From positions 372,001-436,000 of the forward strand of contig JAMLIK010000003.1 of the NCBI GenBank assembly GCA_023954195.1: a stretch of 64,000 bases of DNA, in the 5' to 3' direction. The notes under the pieces were generated by a model. The model worked only from the letters and a program-made list of their open reading frames with translations. It did not search any database and was not told the origin of the DNA. Shown here one piece after another: positions 20,050 through 29,646 of the stretch (position 1 is the stretch's first letter; every line of letters starts with the position of its first letter). The DNA is from Xanthobacteraceae bacterium (GTDB lineage Bacteria > Pseudomonadota > Alphaproteobacteria > Rhizobiales > Xanthobacteraceae). The position numbers and the translations under genes were made by a program.

Positions 20050-20724
20050 ATGAACGACGTCGCCAGCACCCATCTCGTCATTGCCGACGATCATCCGATG
20101 TTTCGGGACGCACTGCGACAAGCGGTCGCAAGCGTGGTCGCCTCCGTGCGGATCGACGAAGCGGGCTCGTTCGAGGAATTGACCGCGCTGCTCGGCAACG
20201 ATTCCGAGGTCGACATGGTGTTGCTCGACTTGTCGATGCCGGGCATCAGCGGATTTTCCGGCTTGATCTATCTGCGCGCGCAATACCCGGCGATTCCGGT
20301 TGTGATCGTGTCGGCGAGCGACGATCTCGCCACCATCCGCAGTTCGCTGGAGTTCGGCGCGTCGGGGTTCATTCCGAAGCGGTTCGGCGTCGAGACCTTG
20401 CGCGCCGCGCTGGTGAAGGTGATGGCCGGCGATGTCTGGATCCCGCCGGATGTCGATCTGGCGGCGGCCGCCGACCCTGAGATGACGCGGCTGCGCGACC
20501 GGCTGGTGACGCTGACGCCGCAACAGGTCCGGGTGCTGATGATGCTGTCGGAAGGTCTGCTCAACAAGCAGATCGCTTACGAACTCGGCGTCTCGGAAGC
20601 GACCATCAAGGCGCACGTCTCGGCGATCCTGCAAAAGCTCGGCGTCGAAAGCCGCACCCAGGCGGTCATCGCCGCCGCGAAGATTTCCGGCGGCCAGTGG
20701 CGGCAGGACGTGACGTCGCGCTGA
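20050..20724 (+). CDS. LuxR-family response regulator, CrbR/ErdR-like
   Basis: 224 aa: receiver domain (about 8-125) with the acidic pocket DDHP, phospho-acceptor Asp in VLLDLSMPGISG near residue 60, and conserved Ser and Lys (VSASDD, FIPKRFG), followed by a LuxR/FixJ HTH (about 155-215) with LTPQQVRVLMMLSEGLLNKQIAYELGVSE. The gene is convergent with the transporter-fused hybrid kinase at 20984-24487. In other proteobacteria this regulator type (CrbR, ErdR) is paired with exactly that kinase type (CrbS, MxtR) and controls acetate use through acs. The pairing here is inferred from position and family. Confidence 0.88.
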   Translation: MNDVASTHLVIADDHPMFRDALRQAVASVVASVRIDEAGSFEELTALLGNDSEVDMVLLDLSMPGISGFSGLIYLRAQYPAIPVVIVSASDDLATIRSSLEFGASGFIPKRFGVETLRAALVKVMAGDVWIPPDVDLAAAADPEMTRLRDRLVTLTPQQVRVLMMLSEGLLNKQIAYELGVSEATIKAHVSAILQKLGVESRTQAVIAAAKISGGQWRQDVTSR

Positions 20725-20789
20725 CGGCTTTTCCCACTACGGCGGAAGCAAAATTCTGACTCGCGATGTCGCGCGCGGGATCACATCAT

Positions 20790-20914
20790 CCCGGCGTCGT
20801 CCTCGCGCAGGCGAGGACCCAGATCCCCTGGATTTGGCTATTTGGGATGACTTCGCCCGGATTGATCGAGCCGAAGCGCTGCGGCGTATCGGTCCCCGCC
20901 TGCGCGGGGACGAC
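20790..20914. repeat. Dispersed palindromic repeat, family B
   Basis: Arms CGTCGTCCTCGCGCAGGCGA and GCCTGCGCGGGGACGAC with the internal blocks shared with the 13384 and 39584 copies. It lies in the convergent gap between the response regulator and the hybrid kinase and could act as a transcript end. Confidence 0.8.
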
Positions 20915-20983
20915 GCTGCTCGTGTCGTAAATCGGTGCCGAAACCAATTCGCGGCCGCGCTTCAACCCCGCCGGCCGTCCCGC

Positions 20984-23900
20984 CTACTCCGCCGCCGCCA
21001 TCTGTTGCGTTCGCCATTGTCCGAGCAGGGCGCGCAGCGAAGCGGGTTTCACCGGCTTGTTGAGAACCGCGATCTTTTCTTGAGAGGCCGCGGCGCGAAC
21101 ATGGGGGCTGCGGTCGGCGGTGATCAGGATCGCCGGAATGTCGCGGCCGAACCTGCGGCGGATTTCGCGGATCGCGGCGATGCCGTTGCCGCGGTCGAGA
21201 TGATAGTCCACCAGAAGGCCGGTGATCTTGTCGCCGCGCGAGGCGATCGCCGTGATGGCGGTATCGGGGTCGGCGGCGACCAGCACGTCGGCATCCCACG
21301 CCGTCAGCAAGGTCTTCATGCCGTCGAGAATGGCCATGTCGTTTTCGATGCAGACGATCAGCGCGCCGCTCATCGGGCTTCGCGCCACCGGGGTGCTGCT
21401 GGTCACCACCGGCGTATGAGTGGTCACGGCCAGGGCGACCGGCACGGTGACCGTGAACACGGTGCCGCCGGCGCTGTTGGCATCGAGCGCGATGGTGTGA
21501 TCGAGCATCCGCGCCAGGCGCTCGACGATCGACAGGCCGAGGCCGAGCCCGCGCGCGATCCGCGCGCCCTGTTCGAGGCGATGGAATTCCTTGAAGATCT
21601 CGCTGCGCTTGACCACGGGTACGCCGACGCCGGTGTCATGGATCACGATCTGGAGCTTTTCGCCGCGCCGCCGACACCCTACCAGCACGCGGCCTTGCAG
21701 CGTGTATTTGATGGCGTTGGAGATCAGGTTCTGCAACAGCCGCCGCAGCATCAGGCGATCGGATTCCACCGGCAGCGAGCATGACACGAAGGTCAGGTCG
21801 ATACCCTTGGCGCGGGCGATCGGCGTGAACTCGATTTCCAGCGAGCGCATCAGGTCGCCGATCCGGAAGCTGCCGACCGAGGGCGTCATCGCGCCGGCGT
21901 CGAGCCGCGAGATATCCAGCAGCGCGCCGAGGATCTCCTCGATGGCTTCCAGCGAGTCGTCGATGTTCTCCACCAGCCGCGCGTCCTCGCCGCCGCTCTG
22001 CCGCTCGACCAGGCTGGTGACGTACAGCCGCGCCGCGTTGAGCGGTTGCAGGATGTCGTGGCTGGCGGCGGCGAGAAAGCGCGTCTTCGACAGGTTGGCG
22101 TCCTCGGCGACGCTCTTGGCCTGCGCCAGTTCGGAGTTGAGCCGGGTCAGTTCCTCGGTGCGGGCGCGGACCCGGCGCTCCAGCGTGGCGTTGGCGCGTT
22201 CCAGCGCCTCGGCCGCCTCGAAGCTCGGCGTCACGTCGGAGAAGGTGATGACGAGGCCGCCGTCCGGCATGCGGTTGGCGCGAACCTCGATCACCATCTG
22301 CCGTTTCGGCAGCCGTTCGAGATAGGGTTCGCCTTCCTTGGTCCATGTCACCAGCCGCACTTCGGTAAAGGTGCGGCGATCGGCGGCGTCGGCGCTGGCG
22401 GCGCCGAGGAAATCCAGAATCTCCCGCAACGGGATGCCGATCTGAACGACATGCGACGGCAGGCCGAGGATTTCGCCGAATTGATGATTCGAGCAGATCA
22501 GTTGCAGATCCGGGTCGAACACCGCGATGCCCTGCCGGACGTGGTCGAGCGCGGTCTGGAGGATTTCCCGGTTGAAGTGCAGCGCGGCATGGGAATCGTC
22601 GAGCAGCTTGAGCGCCGCCTTGGCCGACAGGGTGCGCTTGCGCAACAGCAGCGACAGCACCAGCCGCGACGAGGCCGCGCCGATCGACGACGCGATCAGA
22701 TGCTCGGCGTGTTGCAACAACTCAAAATCCGCGGACGACGACGGTTCGAGGTCGATGCGGCGGGTTGCCGCGAAGGTCTCGAACGACTGGCGCGCGCGCT
22801 CTGGGCCGAGATATTGCGCCACCGTGGCGTGGATGTCCTGCACCGTCACCGTGCTGCGCCAGCGCCGGAACGCCGGCGCCATCGGCGCGAGCTGGCTCGG
22901 CACGAACAGGTCGGCTTGCAGCCGCTCGATCGAGGATGGCCGGCGCATCAGCGAGAACGCGATATAGGCCAGGATGTTGAGCGACAGGCTCCATGACACG
23001 CCGTGCATCAGCGGCGGCAATTCGGCGCCGAACAGCGCCTGCGGGCGCAGCGCCTCGATCCCGAACGGACCGTGCTGGACGAACAGCATGCCGGAGGTGC
23101 TGCCGTCGATGAAGCTCGGCAGGAACAGCGTGTAGGTCCACACCGCGAAGCCGACCAGCATCCCGCCCATGGCGCCGCGGGCGGTGCCGCGCCGCCAGAT
23201 CAGGCCGCCGAGGAACGGCGGAGCCAGTTGCGCGATGGCGGCGAAGGACAACAGGCCGATCGCGGCGAGTTGCGCCGTGCCCAGCGCGCGGAAATAGAGA
23301 TAGGCCATAATCATGATGGCGAAGATCGCGATGCGGCGGATCTTCAGCACGAGGCGGCCGAAGTCCTTGTTGGCGATCCGCGGGTTGCGCGGCAGGATCA
23401 GCGGAATCAGCAGGTCGTTGGACACCATGATGGCCAGCGCGACGCATTCCACGATCACCATGGCGGTCGCGGCCGACAGTCCGCCGATGAAGACGACGAT
23501 GGCCAGCAGCGGCACCTTGCCCTCGACCGGCAGCGCCAGCACGAACATGTCGCTGTCGACCCGGCCGAACGGGAACGTTACCAGCCCGGCCAGCGCGATC
23601 GGGATCACGAACAGGTTGATCGCGACCAGGTAGAGCGGAAACAGCCAGCGGGCGCGTTCGACCTCCTCGGGATTGGAGTTCTCGACCACGCTGACATGGA
23701 ACTGGCGCGGCAGGAACATGATGGCGAAGAACGACAGCACCACCATGGTCAGGAAGTTGCCGACCGAGGGGCTGAAGCTGAGGGCGCGGACCGCTTCCGG
23801 CGTCTTCATCGCGCGCTCGAACAGTTCGACGGGGCCGAACATCCAGAACGTGACGAAGGCGCCGGCGGTGATGAAGGCGACCAGCTTGACAATGGACTCG

Positions 23901-24487
23901 GTCGCGACCGCCAGCATCAGGCCGTGCTGGTGTTCGGTGGCGTCGGATTGCCTTGTGCCGAACAGCACGGCGAAGGTCGCCATCGCCAGCGTCACGATCA
24001 GCGCGATGTCGCCGACGATCGGCACGCTGGTGATGGCGTGATCCTCGCCCATGATGGTTTCGAGCGAGGAGCCGACCGCCTTCAGTTGCAGGGCGATGTA
24101 GGGGACCGAACCGATGATGGCGATGATCGCGACGGTGGCCGCCACCGCCTGGCTCTTGCCGTAGCGCGCGGCGATGAAATCGGCGGTCGAGGTGATGTTC
24201 TGCGACTTCGCCAGTTCGATCACGCGCCGCAACAGCGGCGTGCAGAACGCGATCAGAATCACCGGGCCGATATAGATCGCCAGAAAATCGAAGCTGTTGC
24301 GGGTCGCGAAGCCGACCGATCCAAAGAACGTCCACGACGTGCAGTAGATCGCCAGCGACAGCGGATAGATCAGGCCGGCGCCGCTGCGACGCCGGCGTCG
24401 CCACGGCCGGTCGCCGTAATAGGCCACCGCGAACAGGAAGCCGATATAGCCGAGCGCGGCGGCGATCACGCCCCAGTCGTGCAGCAT
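20984..24487 (-). CDS. Transporter-fused hybrid sensor histidine kinase, CrbS/MxtR-like
   Basis: 1167 aa from the ATG at 24487; an upstream ATG at 24568 would add 27 residues without clear signal. Layout: residues 1 to about 500 form a sodium/solute symporter (SSS) domain of some 13 helices; about 636-770 is a PAS domain (QTALDHVRQGIAVFDPDLQL); a coiled coil leads to the H box SKTRFLAAASHDILQPLNAA with His about 810; the ATPase domain has the G2 box GLGLGLSIV near 980; the C-terminal receiver has its Asp in LLVDYHLDRGNG about 1094. Such kinases sense acetate-like metabolites or transport state. Convergent partner regulator at 20050. Confidence 0.92.
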   Translation of the reverse strand: MLHDWGVIAAALGYIGFLFAVAYYGDRPWRRRRRSGAGLIYPLSLAIYCTSWTFFGSVGFATRNSFDFLAIYIGPVILIAFCTPLLRRVIELAKSQNITSTADFIAARYGKSQAVAATVAIIAIIGSVPYIALQLKAVGSSLETIMGEDHAITSVPIVGDIALIVTLAMATFAVLFGTRQSDATEHQHGLMLAVATESIVKLVAFITAGAFVTFWMFGPVELFERAMKTPEAVRALSFSPSVGNFLTMVVLSFFAIMFLPRQFHVSVVENSNPEEVERARWLFPLYLVAINLFVIPIALAGLVTFPFGRVDSDMFVLALPVEGKVPLLAIVVFIGGLSAATAMVIVECVALAIMVSNDLLIPLILPRNPRIANKDFGRLVLKIRRIAIFAIMIMAYLYFRALGTAQLAAIGLLSFAAIAQLAPPFLGGLIWRRGTARGAMGGMLVGFAVWTYTLFLPSFIDGSTSGMLFVQHGPFGIEALRPQALFGAELPPLMHGVSWSLSLNILAYIAFSLMRRPSSIERLQADLFVPSQLAPMAPAFRRWRSTVTVQDIHATVAQYLGPERARQSFETFAATRRIDLEPSSSADFELLQHAEHLIASSIGAASSRLVLSLLLRKRTLSAKAALKLLDDSHAALHFNREILQTALDHVRQGIAVFDPDLQLICSNHQFGEILGLPSHVVQIGIPLREILDFLGAASADAADRRTFTEVRLVTWTKEGEPYLERLPKRQMVIEVRANRMPDGGLVITFSDVTPSFEAAEALERANATLERRVRARTEELTRLNSELAQAKSVAEDANLSKTRFLAAASHDILQPLNAARLYVTSLVERQSGGEDARLVENIDDSLEAIEEILGALLDISRLDAGAMTPSVGSFRIGDLMRSLEIEFTPIARAKGIDLTFVSCSLPVESDRLMLRRLLQNLISNAIKYTLQGRVLVGCRRRGEKLQIVIHDTGVGVPVVKRSEIFKEFHRLEQGARIARGLGLGLSIVERLARMLDHTIALDANSAGGTVFTVTVPVALAVTTHTPVVTSSTPVARSPMSGALIVCIENDMAILDGMKTLLTAWDADVLVAADPDTAITAIASRGDKITGLLVDYHLDRGNGIAAIREIRRRFGRDIPAILITADRSPHVRAAASQEKIAVLNKPVKPASLRALLGQWRTQQMAAAE

Positions 24488-24682
24488 CACGCTTGCCCCA
24501 TCGCCAGCCGGATCTTCCTTTATCGGTCCCGCGCGCGGAGCGGGCAGCCGGGCGGAGTGTAGCGTCATTTTGCGGCGGGCGCATCGCGCTGCGTATCACA
24601 ATTGTCACGATGGTTGAGCTGGTTTATACACGTAAAAGTTGCAATAATCCGAGATCCGTTTTAAGGAGCGCGCAGGGGTCGG

Positions 24683-24958
24683 ATGACGACGCAGCGGATC
24701 GAGGGATTGCCGCAGTTCGCCGGGTGGCATCGGCTCACCGGGCGCGAGCGCGAGGTCCTGCGACAGGTGGCGCAGGGGGCTTCGAGCCGGGAGGTCGGGC
24801 AGCGCCTGGGCATCAGCCCGCGCACCGTCGAGGTGCATCGCGCGCGAATCATGGGCAAGCTCGGCGCGAGAAACACCGCCGACCTGATGCGGATCGTGCT
24901 CTTGGATGAAGCGGGCAGGCGCCCGACCACGCCGCCGCCGGCGACATCGCCTGAATAG
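24683..24958 (+). CDS. Stand-alone LuxR/FixJ-type DNA-binding protein
   Basis: 91 aa consisting almost only of a LuxR HTH (about 15-75): RLTGREREVLRQVAQGASSREVGQRLGISPRTVEVHRA is split over the scaffold helices and recognition helix. No receiver or sensor domain. Divergent from the hybrid kinase (115 bases between the translation starts, using the 24568 frame limit), so it could regulate the kinase gene. Ribosome binding site AAGGAG lies somewhat far (about 17 bases) upstream. Confidence 0.82.
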   Translation: MTTQRIEGLPQFAGWHRLTGREREVLRQVAQGASSREVGQRLGISPRTVEVHRARIMGKLGARNTADLMRIVLLDEAGRRPTTPPPATSPE

Positions 24959-24987
24959 GCGATCAGGATCGCTTATATGTCCGCTCA

Positions 24988-25102
24988 TCATTGCGAGGAG
25001 CAAAGCGACGAAGCAATCCAGGGCCGCAAGGGAAGGCTGGATTGCTTCGCGGAGCCTGTGCTCGGACGGCGCGAAGCACCGATCCGAGTGCTCGCAATGA
25101 CG
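24988..25102. repeat. Dispersed palindromic repeat, family A
   Basis: Ends TCATTGCGAGGAGC and GAGTGCTCGCAATGACG, with inner inverted blocks GAAGCAATCCAG / CTGGATTGCTTCG. Other members at 51466-51584 and 53811-53928. It fills the gap between the LuxR gene and the end of hemA. Confidence 0.8.
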
Positions 25103-25119
25103 ATTTACGAATTCCTAAT

Positions 25120-26370
25120 CTATTCGGCCGCCAGCGGCGTGGCGTGCAGCGGCAGGTCGAGCCGGTGCCAGACCTGCACCAGGGCTTCGGCGAGCTGGTC
25201 GATCAGCGCGTCGTCGTGGTAGGGCGACGGCGTGATGCGCAACCGCTCGGTGCCCTTGGCGACGGTCGGATAGTTGATCGGCTGGATATAGATGCCGTGC
25301 TCCTGAAGCAGCAGGTCGCAGGCCTGCTTGCAGCGCTCGGGATTGCCGACGAACACCGGCACGATGTGCGTCGAGGTGGACATCACCGGCAGGCCGGCGG
25401 CGTTGAGCACCGCCTTGGTGCGCGCCGCGCGTTCCTGATGGCGCTCGCGTTCCCAGTTCGACGATTTCAGATGGCGGATCGCCGCCGTCGCCGCGGCGCA
25501 GACCGCCGGCGGCAGCGAGGTGGTGAAGATGAAGCCGGGCGCATAGGAGCGTACCGCGTCAATGATCTCCGCTTTCGCGGTGATGTAGCCGCCGAGGCAG
25601 CCGAACGCCTTCGCCAGCGTGCCCTCCAGCACGTCGATGCGGTGCATGACGCCGTCGCGCTCGGCGATGCCGCCGCCGCGCGGGCCGTACATGCCGACCG
25701 CGTGGACCTCGTCGACATAGGTCATGGCGCCGTAACGCTCGGCCAGATCGCAGATCTTCGAAAGCGGCGCGATGTCGCCGTCCATCGAATACAGGCTTTC
25801 GCAAGCGATCAGCTTCGGACGCTGCGATCCGGCGGCGATCAGCAGTTCCTCAAGGTGAGCGACGTCGTTGTGGCGGAACACCTGACGCTCGCAGCCGGAT
25901 TGCCGGATGCCCTCGATCATCGAATTGTGGTTGAGCGTGTCGGACAGGATCAGGCAGTCGGGAATGAGTTTCGCCAGCGTCGAGATGCCGGTCTGGTTCG
26001 ACACGTAGCCCGAGGTGAACAGCAGCGCGGCTTCCTTGCCGTGCAGGTCGGCGAGTTCGCGCTCAAGCCCGACCAGCGGATGGTGGTTGCCGGCGATGTT
26101 GCGGGTGCCGCCGGCGCCGGTGCCGACGCGGGTCGCGGTCTCCACCATGGCGCCGACCACTTTGGGGTGCTGGCCCATGCCGAGATAATCGTTGGAGCAC
26201 CACATCACCACGGAGCGTGGCCCGTTCGGCGAGTGCCAGGTGGCGAGCGGGAAACGGCCCGCGATGCGTTCCAGGTCGGCGAAAACGCGGTAGCGGCGCT
26301 CGTCATGCAGGCGATTGACGGCGTCGCGGAAGAACTGGTTGTAATTCATCGCAAAACCCGAATTCGGCAA
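25120..26370 (-). CDS. hemA: 5-aminolevulinate synthase (C4 pathway)
   Basis: Condenses glycine and succinyl-CoA to ALA, the first step of haem and bacteriochlorophyll synthesis in alphaproteobacteria. 416 aa. Hallmarks: [18 protein letters not shown]-terminus, [35 protein letters not shown], the PLP lysine in [14 protein letters not shown] near 245, and [13 protein letters not shown]. It would supply haem for the aa3 oxidase encoded upstream, though it is a separate unit here. Its promoter lies in 26371-26549. Confidence 0.96.
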   Translation of the reverse strand: MPNSGFAMNYNQFFRDAVNRLHDERRYRVFADLERIAGRFPLATWHSPNGPRSVVMWCSNDYLGMGQHPKVVGAMVETATRVGTGAGGTRNIAGNHHPLVGLERELADLHGKEAALLFTSGYVSNQTGISTLAKLIPDCLILSDTLNHNSMIEGIRQSGCERQVFRHNDVAHLEELLIAAGSQRPKLIACESLYSMDGDIAPLSKICDLAERYGAMTYVDEVHAVGMYGPRGGGIAERDGVMHRIDVLEGTLAKAFGCLGGYITAKAEIIDAVRSYAPGFIFTTSLPPAVCAAATAAIRHLKSSNWERERHQERAARTKAVLNAAGLPVMSTSTHIVPVFVGNPERCKQACDLLLQEHGIYIQPINYPTVAKGTERLRITPSPYHDDALIDQLAEALVQVWHRLDLPLHATPLAAE

Positions 26371-26549
26371 GATCTGGACCAGGCTGGGACCCCACCCTTT
26401 TTAGAGCCTTTCCAGGATCGATGTCGAGCCGAATTAAAGTCGCGGCGGCTGCATGGGCCGACTGAAGCCCTGCCTCGGACGCAGTCTCGACCTTGCGCTG
26501 GCGCAACGTCGGCGACGACCGCGCGTGGCAGTCGCTCGGGTGCCGAGGA

Positions 26550-27635
26550 TCAGGTGCTGAGGAAGCGCAGGATGCCGTCGGACTGCTGTTGCGCGACCAG
26601 GCGGCCCTCGTTGAGCATGTAATTGATATGCGCGATCAATTCGCCGGCGGCGAATCCGGTCTGGTGGGCGTCGAGCGGATATTTGTGAAACACCACCGGC
26701 ACCAGTTCGGCCGAGGTTTTCGGCGCTTCCCGGCAGGCGGTGGCGATCATGCCGCACCGCTCCTCGTGATGGTCGGCCAGTTGCTTGATGCGGGTCTTCA
26801 GGCCGTAGAACGGCACGCCGTGGCCGGGCAGCACCAGCGCGTCGTAGGGCAACGTGGTGGTGAGGCTTGCCAGCGAGGCCAGATACTCGCCGAGCGAGTT
26901 CTGGTCGGGCTCGACCGCCCACACGCTGACATTGGGTGAAATCTTGCTCAGCACCTGATCGGCCGACAGGAACAGCTTGTCGGCGGCGCAATACAGCATC
27001 ACCTGGTCGAGCGCGTGACCGCCGCCGGTGATAACCTTGAAGCGCCGTGTGCCGATCGAGATTTCGTCGCCGTGCGAGATCCGGCGGTAGGAGGCGGGCA
27101 GGGTGGAGACCCGCTTGAGATAATCCTGACCGCGGCCGAGCAGCTTGTCGGTGAGGCTTTCGTCCATGCCGTGACGGCGGAAGAACAGCCGCTGGGCTTC
27201 CTTTCGTTCGTCGGTGCCGCGCATCTGATGGTAGGCCGATTGCAGATATTCGACCTGCGACATCACCAGCGGGCACTTGAAACGCTCGACGATCCAGCCG
27301 GCGAGTCCGACGTGATCGGGATGCGAATGGGTGACGATCAGCCGGGTGATGTTGAAATTCTTCAGCGGCCCGTCGAACAGCGCCGTCCACGCCGCGATGG
27401 TTTCCTCGTTGCCGAAGCCGGAATCGATCATGGTCCAGCCGTCGCCGTCGGTGAGCAGGTAGATGTTCACATGATTGAGCTGGAACGGCAGGACCTGGCG
27501 CAGCCAGAGCACGCCCGGCCGCAGTTCGACGACCTCATTGGGGCCCGGCGGGGTTTCCCAAGGGTAGCGCAGGATGCCGGCCAGGCTCTGGATCGCGGGG
27601 GCTTTGACGTGCATGGGAGACCGCTGTGGTTGCAT
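26550..27635 (-). CDS. MBL-fold metallohydrolase
   Basis: 361 aa (or 354 from ATG at 27614). Metallo-beta-lactamase fold with the zinc motif THSHPDHVGLAGW (HxHxDH) near residue 105, GGGHALDQVMLY, LSADQVL, and the terminal histidine in ALVLPGHGVPFYG. The C-terminal third is helical, as in MBL hydrolases with the C-terminal winged-helix-like domain related to LACTB2. Substrate is unknown; glyoxalase-II-like or ribonuclease-like activity is possible. Neither start has a strong ribosome binding site. Confidence 0.88.
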   Translation of the reverse strand: MQPQRSPMHVKAPAIQSLAGILRYPWETPPGPNEVVELRPGVLWLRQVLPFQLNHVNIYLLTDGDGWTMIDSGFGNEETIAAWTALFDGPLKNFNITRLIVTHSHPDHVGLAGWIVERFKCPLVMSQVEYLQSAYHQMRGTDERKEAQRLFFRRHGMDESLTDKLLGRGQDYLKRVSTLPASYRRISHGDEISIGTRRFKVITGGGHALDQVMLYCAADKLFLSADQVLSKISPNVSVWAVEPDQNSLGEYLASLASLTTTLPYDALVLPGHGVPFYGLKTRIKQLADHHEERCGMIATACREAPKTSAELVPVVFHKYPLDAHQTGFAAGELIAHINYMLNEGRLVAQQQSDGILRFLST

Positions 27636-27749
27636 GTTCTTGGCTTAACCAAACAATCGGCAGGGCGCCAGTCGAAAAAACACGCCAGACCTGCGCTCGC
27701 GGGCGCGTCCGCGCCATGGATGACCGATCGCGGGATGCCGGAATGCAAG

Positions 27750-27773
27750 AAGGCCGGCGCGAGCGCCGGCCTT
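27750..27773 (-). terminator. Hairpin after the outer-membrane barrel gene
   Basis: Perfect 10-bp stem AAGGCCGGCG / CGCCGGCCTT with a four-base loop, 37 bases past the stop of the minus-strand barrel gene, followed on that strand by CTTGC. A short T-run makes it a plausible but not strong intrinsic terminator. Confidence 0.65.
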
Positions 27774-27809
27774 CGAGGATCACATCAGGACGTGCGATCG
27801 GTCCTTGAC

Positions 27810-28478
27810 TTAGTACTTGGCGACGACCGGGGCGCCCCAGTTGAAGCGGTAGTTGATGCCCGCCTTGACGGTGTGCTCGTCGTTGCGGAAGCCGCCCACC
27901 ACCAGGTTCGGGGTGACGTAGTTGACGGTGCCGAAATCGTAGTACTGATACTCGATCTTGGCCGACCAGTTCGGCGCGAACATGTATTCCAGACCGCCGC
28001 CGACGGTGTAGCCGTTGCGGCCGCCGGAGCCGCTGAAGCCGTTGGTGTAGCGCGAGTCGGCCCAGCCGTAACCGCCCTTGACGTAGAGCAGCGCCGGACC
28101 CCAGGTGTAGCCGAGGCGGCCGGTCACCGAGCCGAGGCCACGGTTGGCGAACCAGCTGTTGGTGTCGAGGAAGCTATAGTTGGCTTCGATGCCGAACACC
28201 CAGTTCTGGGCGAACTGCGCGTCATAGCCGATCTGCACGCCGCCCATGAACACGCCGTCGCTGTTGTTGCCGTTGAAGCCGGCGGCGAGGACGTTGTTGT
28301 TGCCGCCGAAAGCGCCGCCGATGTGGCCGCCGAGATAGAAGCCGGTCCAGTTGTAGATCTGGGCCGGAACGTAAGCTGGAGCCTTCGTGTAGGGACGCGC
28401 GGCCAGGTCGGCGGCCATTGCGGGCGCGGTCGCGCCGAGGGCGACGAGCGCCACGGTACCAAGCAGAAACTTTTTCAT
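27810..28478 (-). CDS. Outer-membrane beta-barrel protein, Omp25/Omp31 family
   Basis: 222 aa from the ATG at 28478, which has GGAGAG upstream and starts a clean signal peptide MKKFLLGTVALVALGATAPAMA. The mature protein begins ADLAARPYTKAPAYV, then IYNWTGFYLGGHIGG, the typical opening of rhizobial/Brucella Omp25/31 barrels, and ends with paired strands and FNWGAPVVAKY, a terminal aromatic residue that suits outer membrane insertion. Such eight-stranded barrels are abundant surface proteins. Own promoter likely in 28479-28794. Confidence 0.9.
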   Translation of the reverse strand: MKKFLLGTVALVALGATAPAMAADLAARPYTKAPAYVPAQIYNWTGFYLGGHIGGAFGGNNNVLAAGFNGNNSDGVFMGGVQIGYDAQFAQNWVFGIEANYSFLDTNSWFANRGLGSVTGRLGYTWGPALLYVKGGYGWADSRYTNGFSGSGGRNGYTVGGGLEYMFAPNWSAKIEYQYYDFGTVNYVTPNLVVGGFRNDEHTVKAGINYRFNWGAPVVAKY

Positions 28479-28794
28479 TGTTCTCTCCAAGAGCAAACTG
28501 GCGGAGGTGGAAGCGCCGCCGTCCAACGAGTTCATAAACGGCTTTTGCATAAAATGCTGTTACCGATCGGCCACAGGCGGGGGGTTCCTAACCTTTTGAG
28601 CTACCACAAATTTTTCATACTTAATGGAACCTTAATGCGCCCCCGATCTCGCCACATTTCAGGGCCTGTTCGCCGCAATCCCGCCGCGGTTTAGCCCCGG
28701 ATGGTAGGACAGCACCGCATTGCAGCAATTTTCGCGGGTCAGCCATCCGGTCCGATGGGGCGGAAATGGGGAAAGGCCGCCGGAGCCGCCGCGA

Positions 28795-29607
28795 TCAGGC
28801 GGGTTGGCGGGACAAATTCAGCCGGTGATGGTGCGAGAAAATCTCGAAACCGTCGTGGCGGGCGATGGCGACCAGGGTGATTCCGGCGGCCGCCGCCATC
28901 CGCACCGCCAAGGCGGTGGGGGCGGAGACGGACGCGATCACCGGGGCGCCGATCACGGCGGCCTTCTGCACCATTTCGACCGACACGCGGCTGGTGAGCA
29001 GCACCATGCCCATCGTCGGGTCGGTGTCGCTCCGCGCGAGCGCGCCGGCGAGCTTGTCGAGCGCATTGTGTCGCCCGACATCCTCGCGCAGCGCAATGAT
29101 GCCGGCTTTCGGCGTCCAGAACGCGCTGGCATGAACCGCCCGCGTGGCGAGATTGAGGGTCTGCAACGGCGTCAGCGCAGCCATCGCCGCCATCACCTGT
29201 CCGGCGGTGAACGCGCCGCCGGGCGCGACGACGGCCGCCGGACGCACCGCCTCGGCGATCGAATCGATGCCGCACAACCCGCAGCCGGTGGGGCCGGCGA
29301 TGTGGCGGCGGCGCTCGGCGAGGCGCTCGGCCGTCGCTTGCCGCAGCCACATCCGCAATTCGACGCCGTCGTCCTGCGGCACGACGTCGAGGCTGTCGAT
29401 CTCGGACGGCGCGGCGATAATGCCCTCGGTCAGGCTGAAGCCTGTGGCGAAATCCTCCAGATCGCGCGGCGTCGCCATCATCACGGCGTAGCTGCCGCCA
29501 TTATATGTCAGCGCGACGGCGGTCTCCTCGGCGACCGCCCGCTCGCCGCTAGACACGCCGTTGTCCCGCCAGATCTGGCGATGGACGATATGCACCGGGT
29601 CTTGCAC
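28795..29607 (-). CDS. fdhD: Formate dehydrogenase accessory sulfurtransferase FdhD
   Basis: 270 aa. FdhD moves sulfur from a cysteine desulfurase to the molybdenum cofactor of formate dehydrogenase. The active-site cysteines are in GPTGCGLCGIDS near residue 108, preceded by EETAVALTYNG and PRDLEDFATGFSLTEGI and followed by REDVGRHNALDKLAG and LTSRVSVEMVQKA. No formate dehydrogenase structural gene is in the window, so the client enzyme is encoded elsewhere. Confidence 0.94.
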   Translation of the reverse strand: MQDPVHIVHRQIWRDNGVSSGERAVAEETAVALTYNGGSYAVMMATPRDLEDFATGFSLTEGIIAAPSEIDSLDVVPQDDGVELRMWLRQATAERLAERRRHIAGPTGCGLCGIDSIAEAVRPAAVVAPGGAFTAGQVMAAMAALTPLQTLNLATRAVHASAFWTPKAGIIALREDVGRHNALDKLAGALARSDTDPTMGMVLLTSRVSVEMVQKAAVIGAPVIASVSAPTALAVRMAAAAGITLVAIARHDGFEIFSHHHRLNLSRQPA

Positions 29608-29646
29608 GCGCGGCTCCGCTGATTCTCGATTAGGTTGAAACTCGCA

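Noticed and set aside
23003-24562. 519-codon open frame antisense to the hybrid kinase
   Set aside because: Shadow of the transporter domain; no start signal or known domain.
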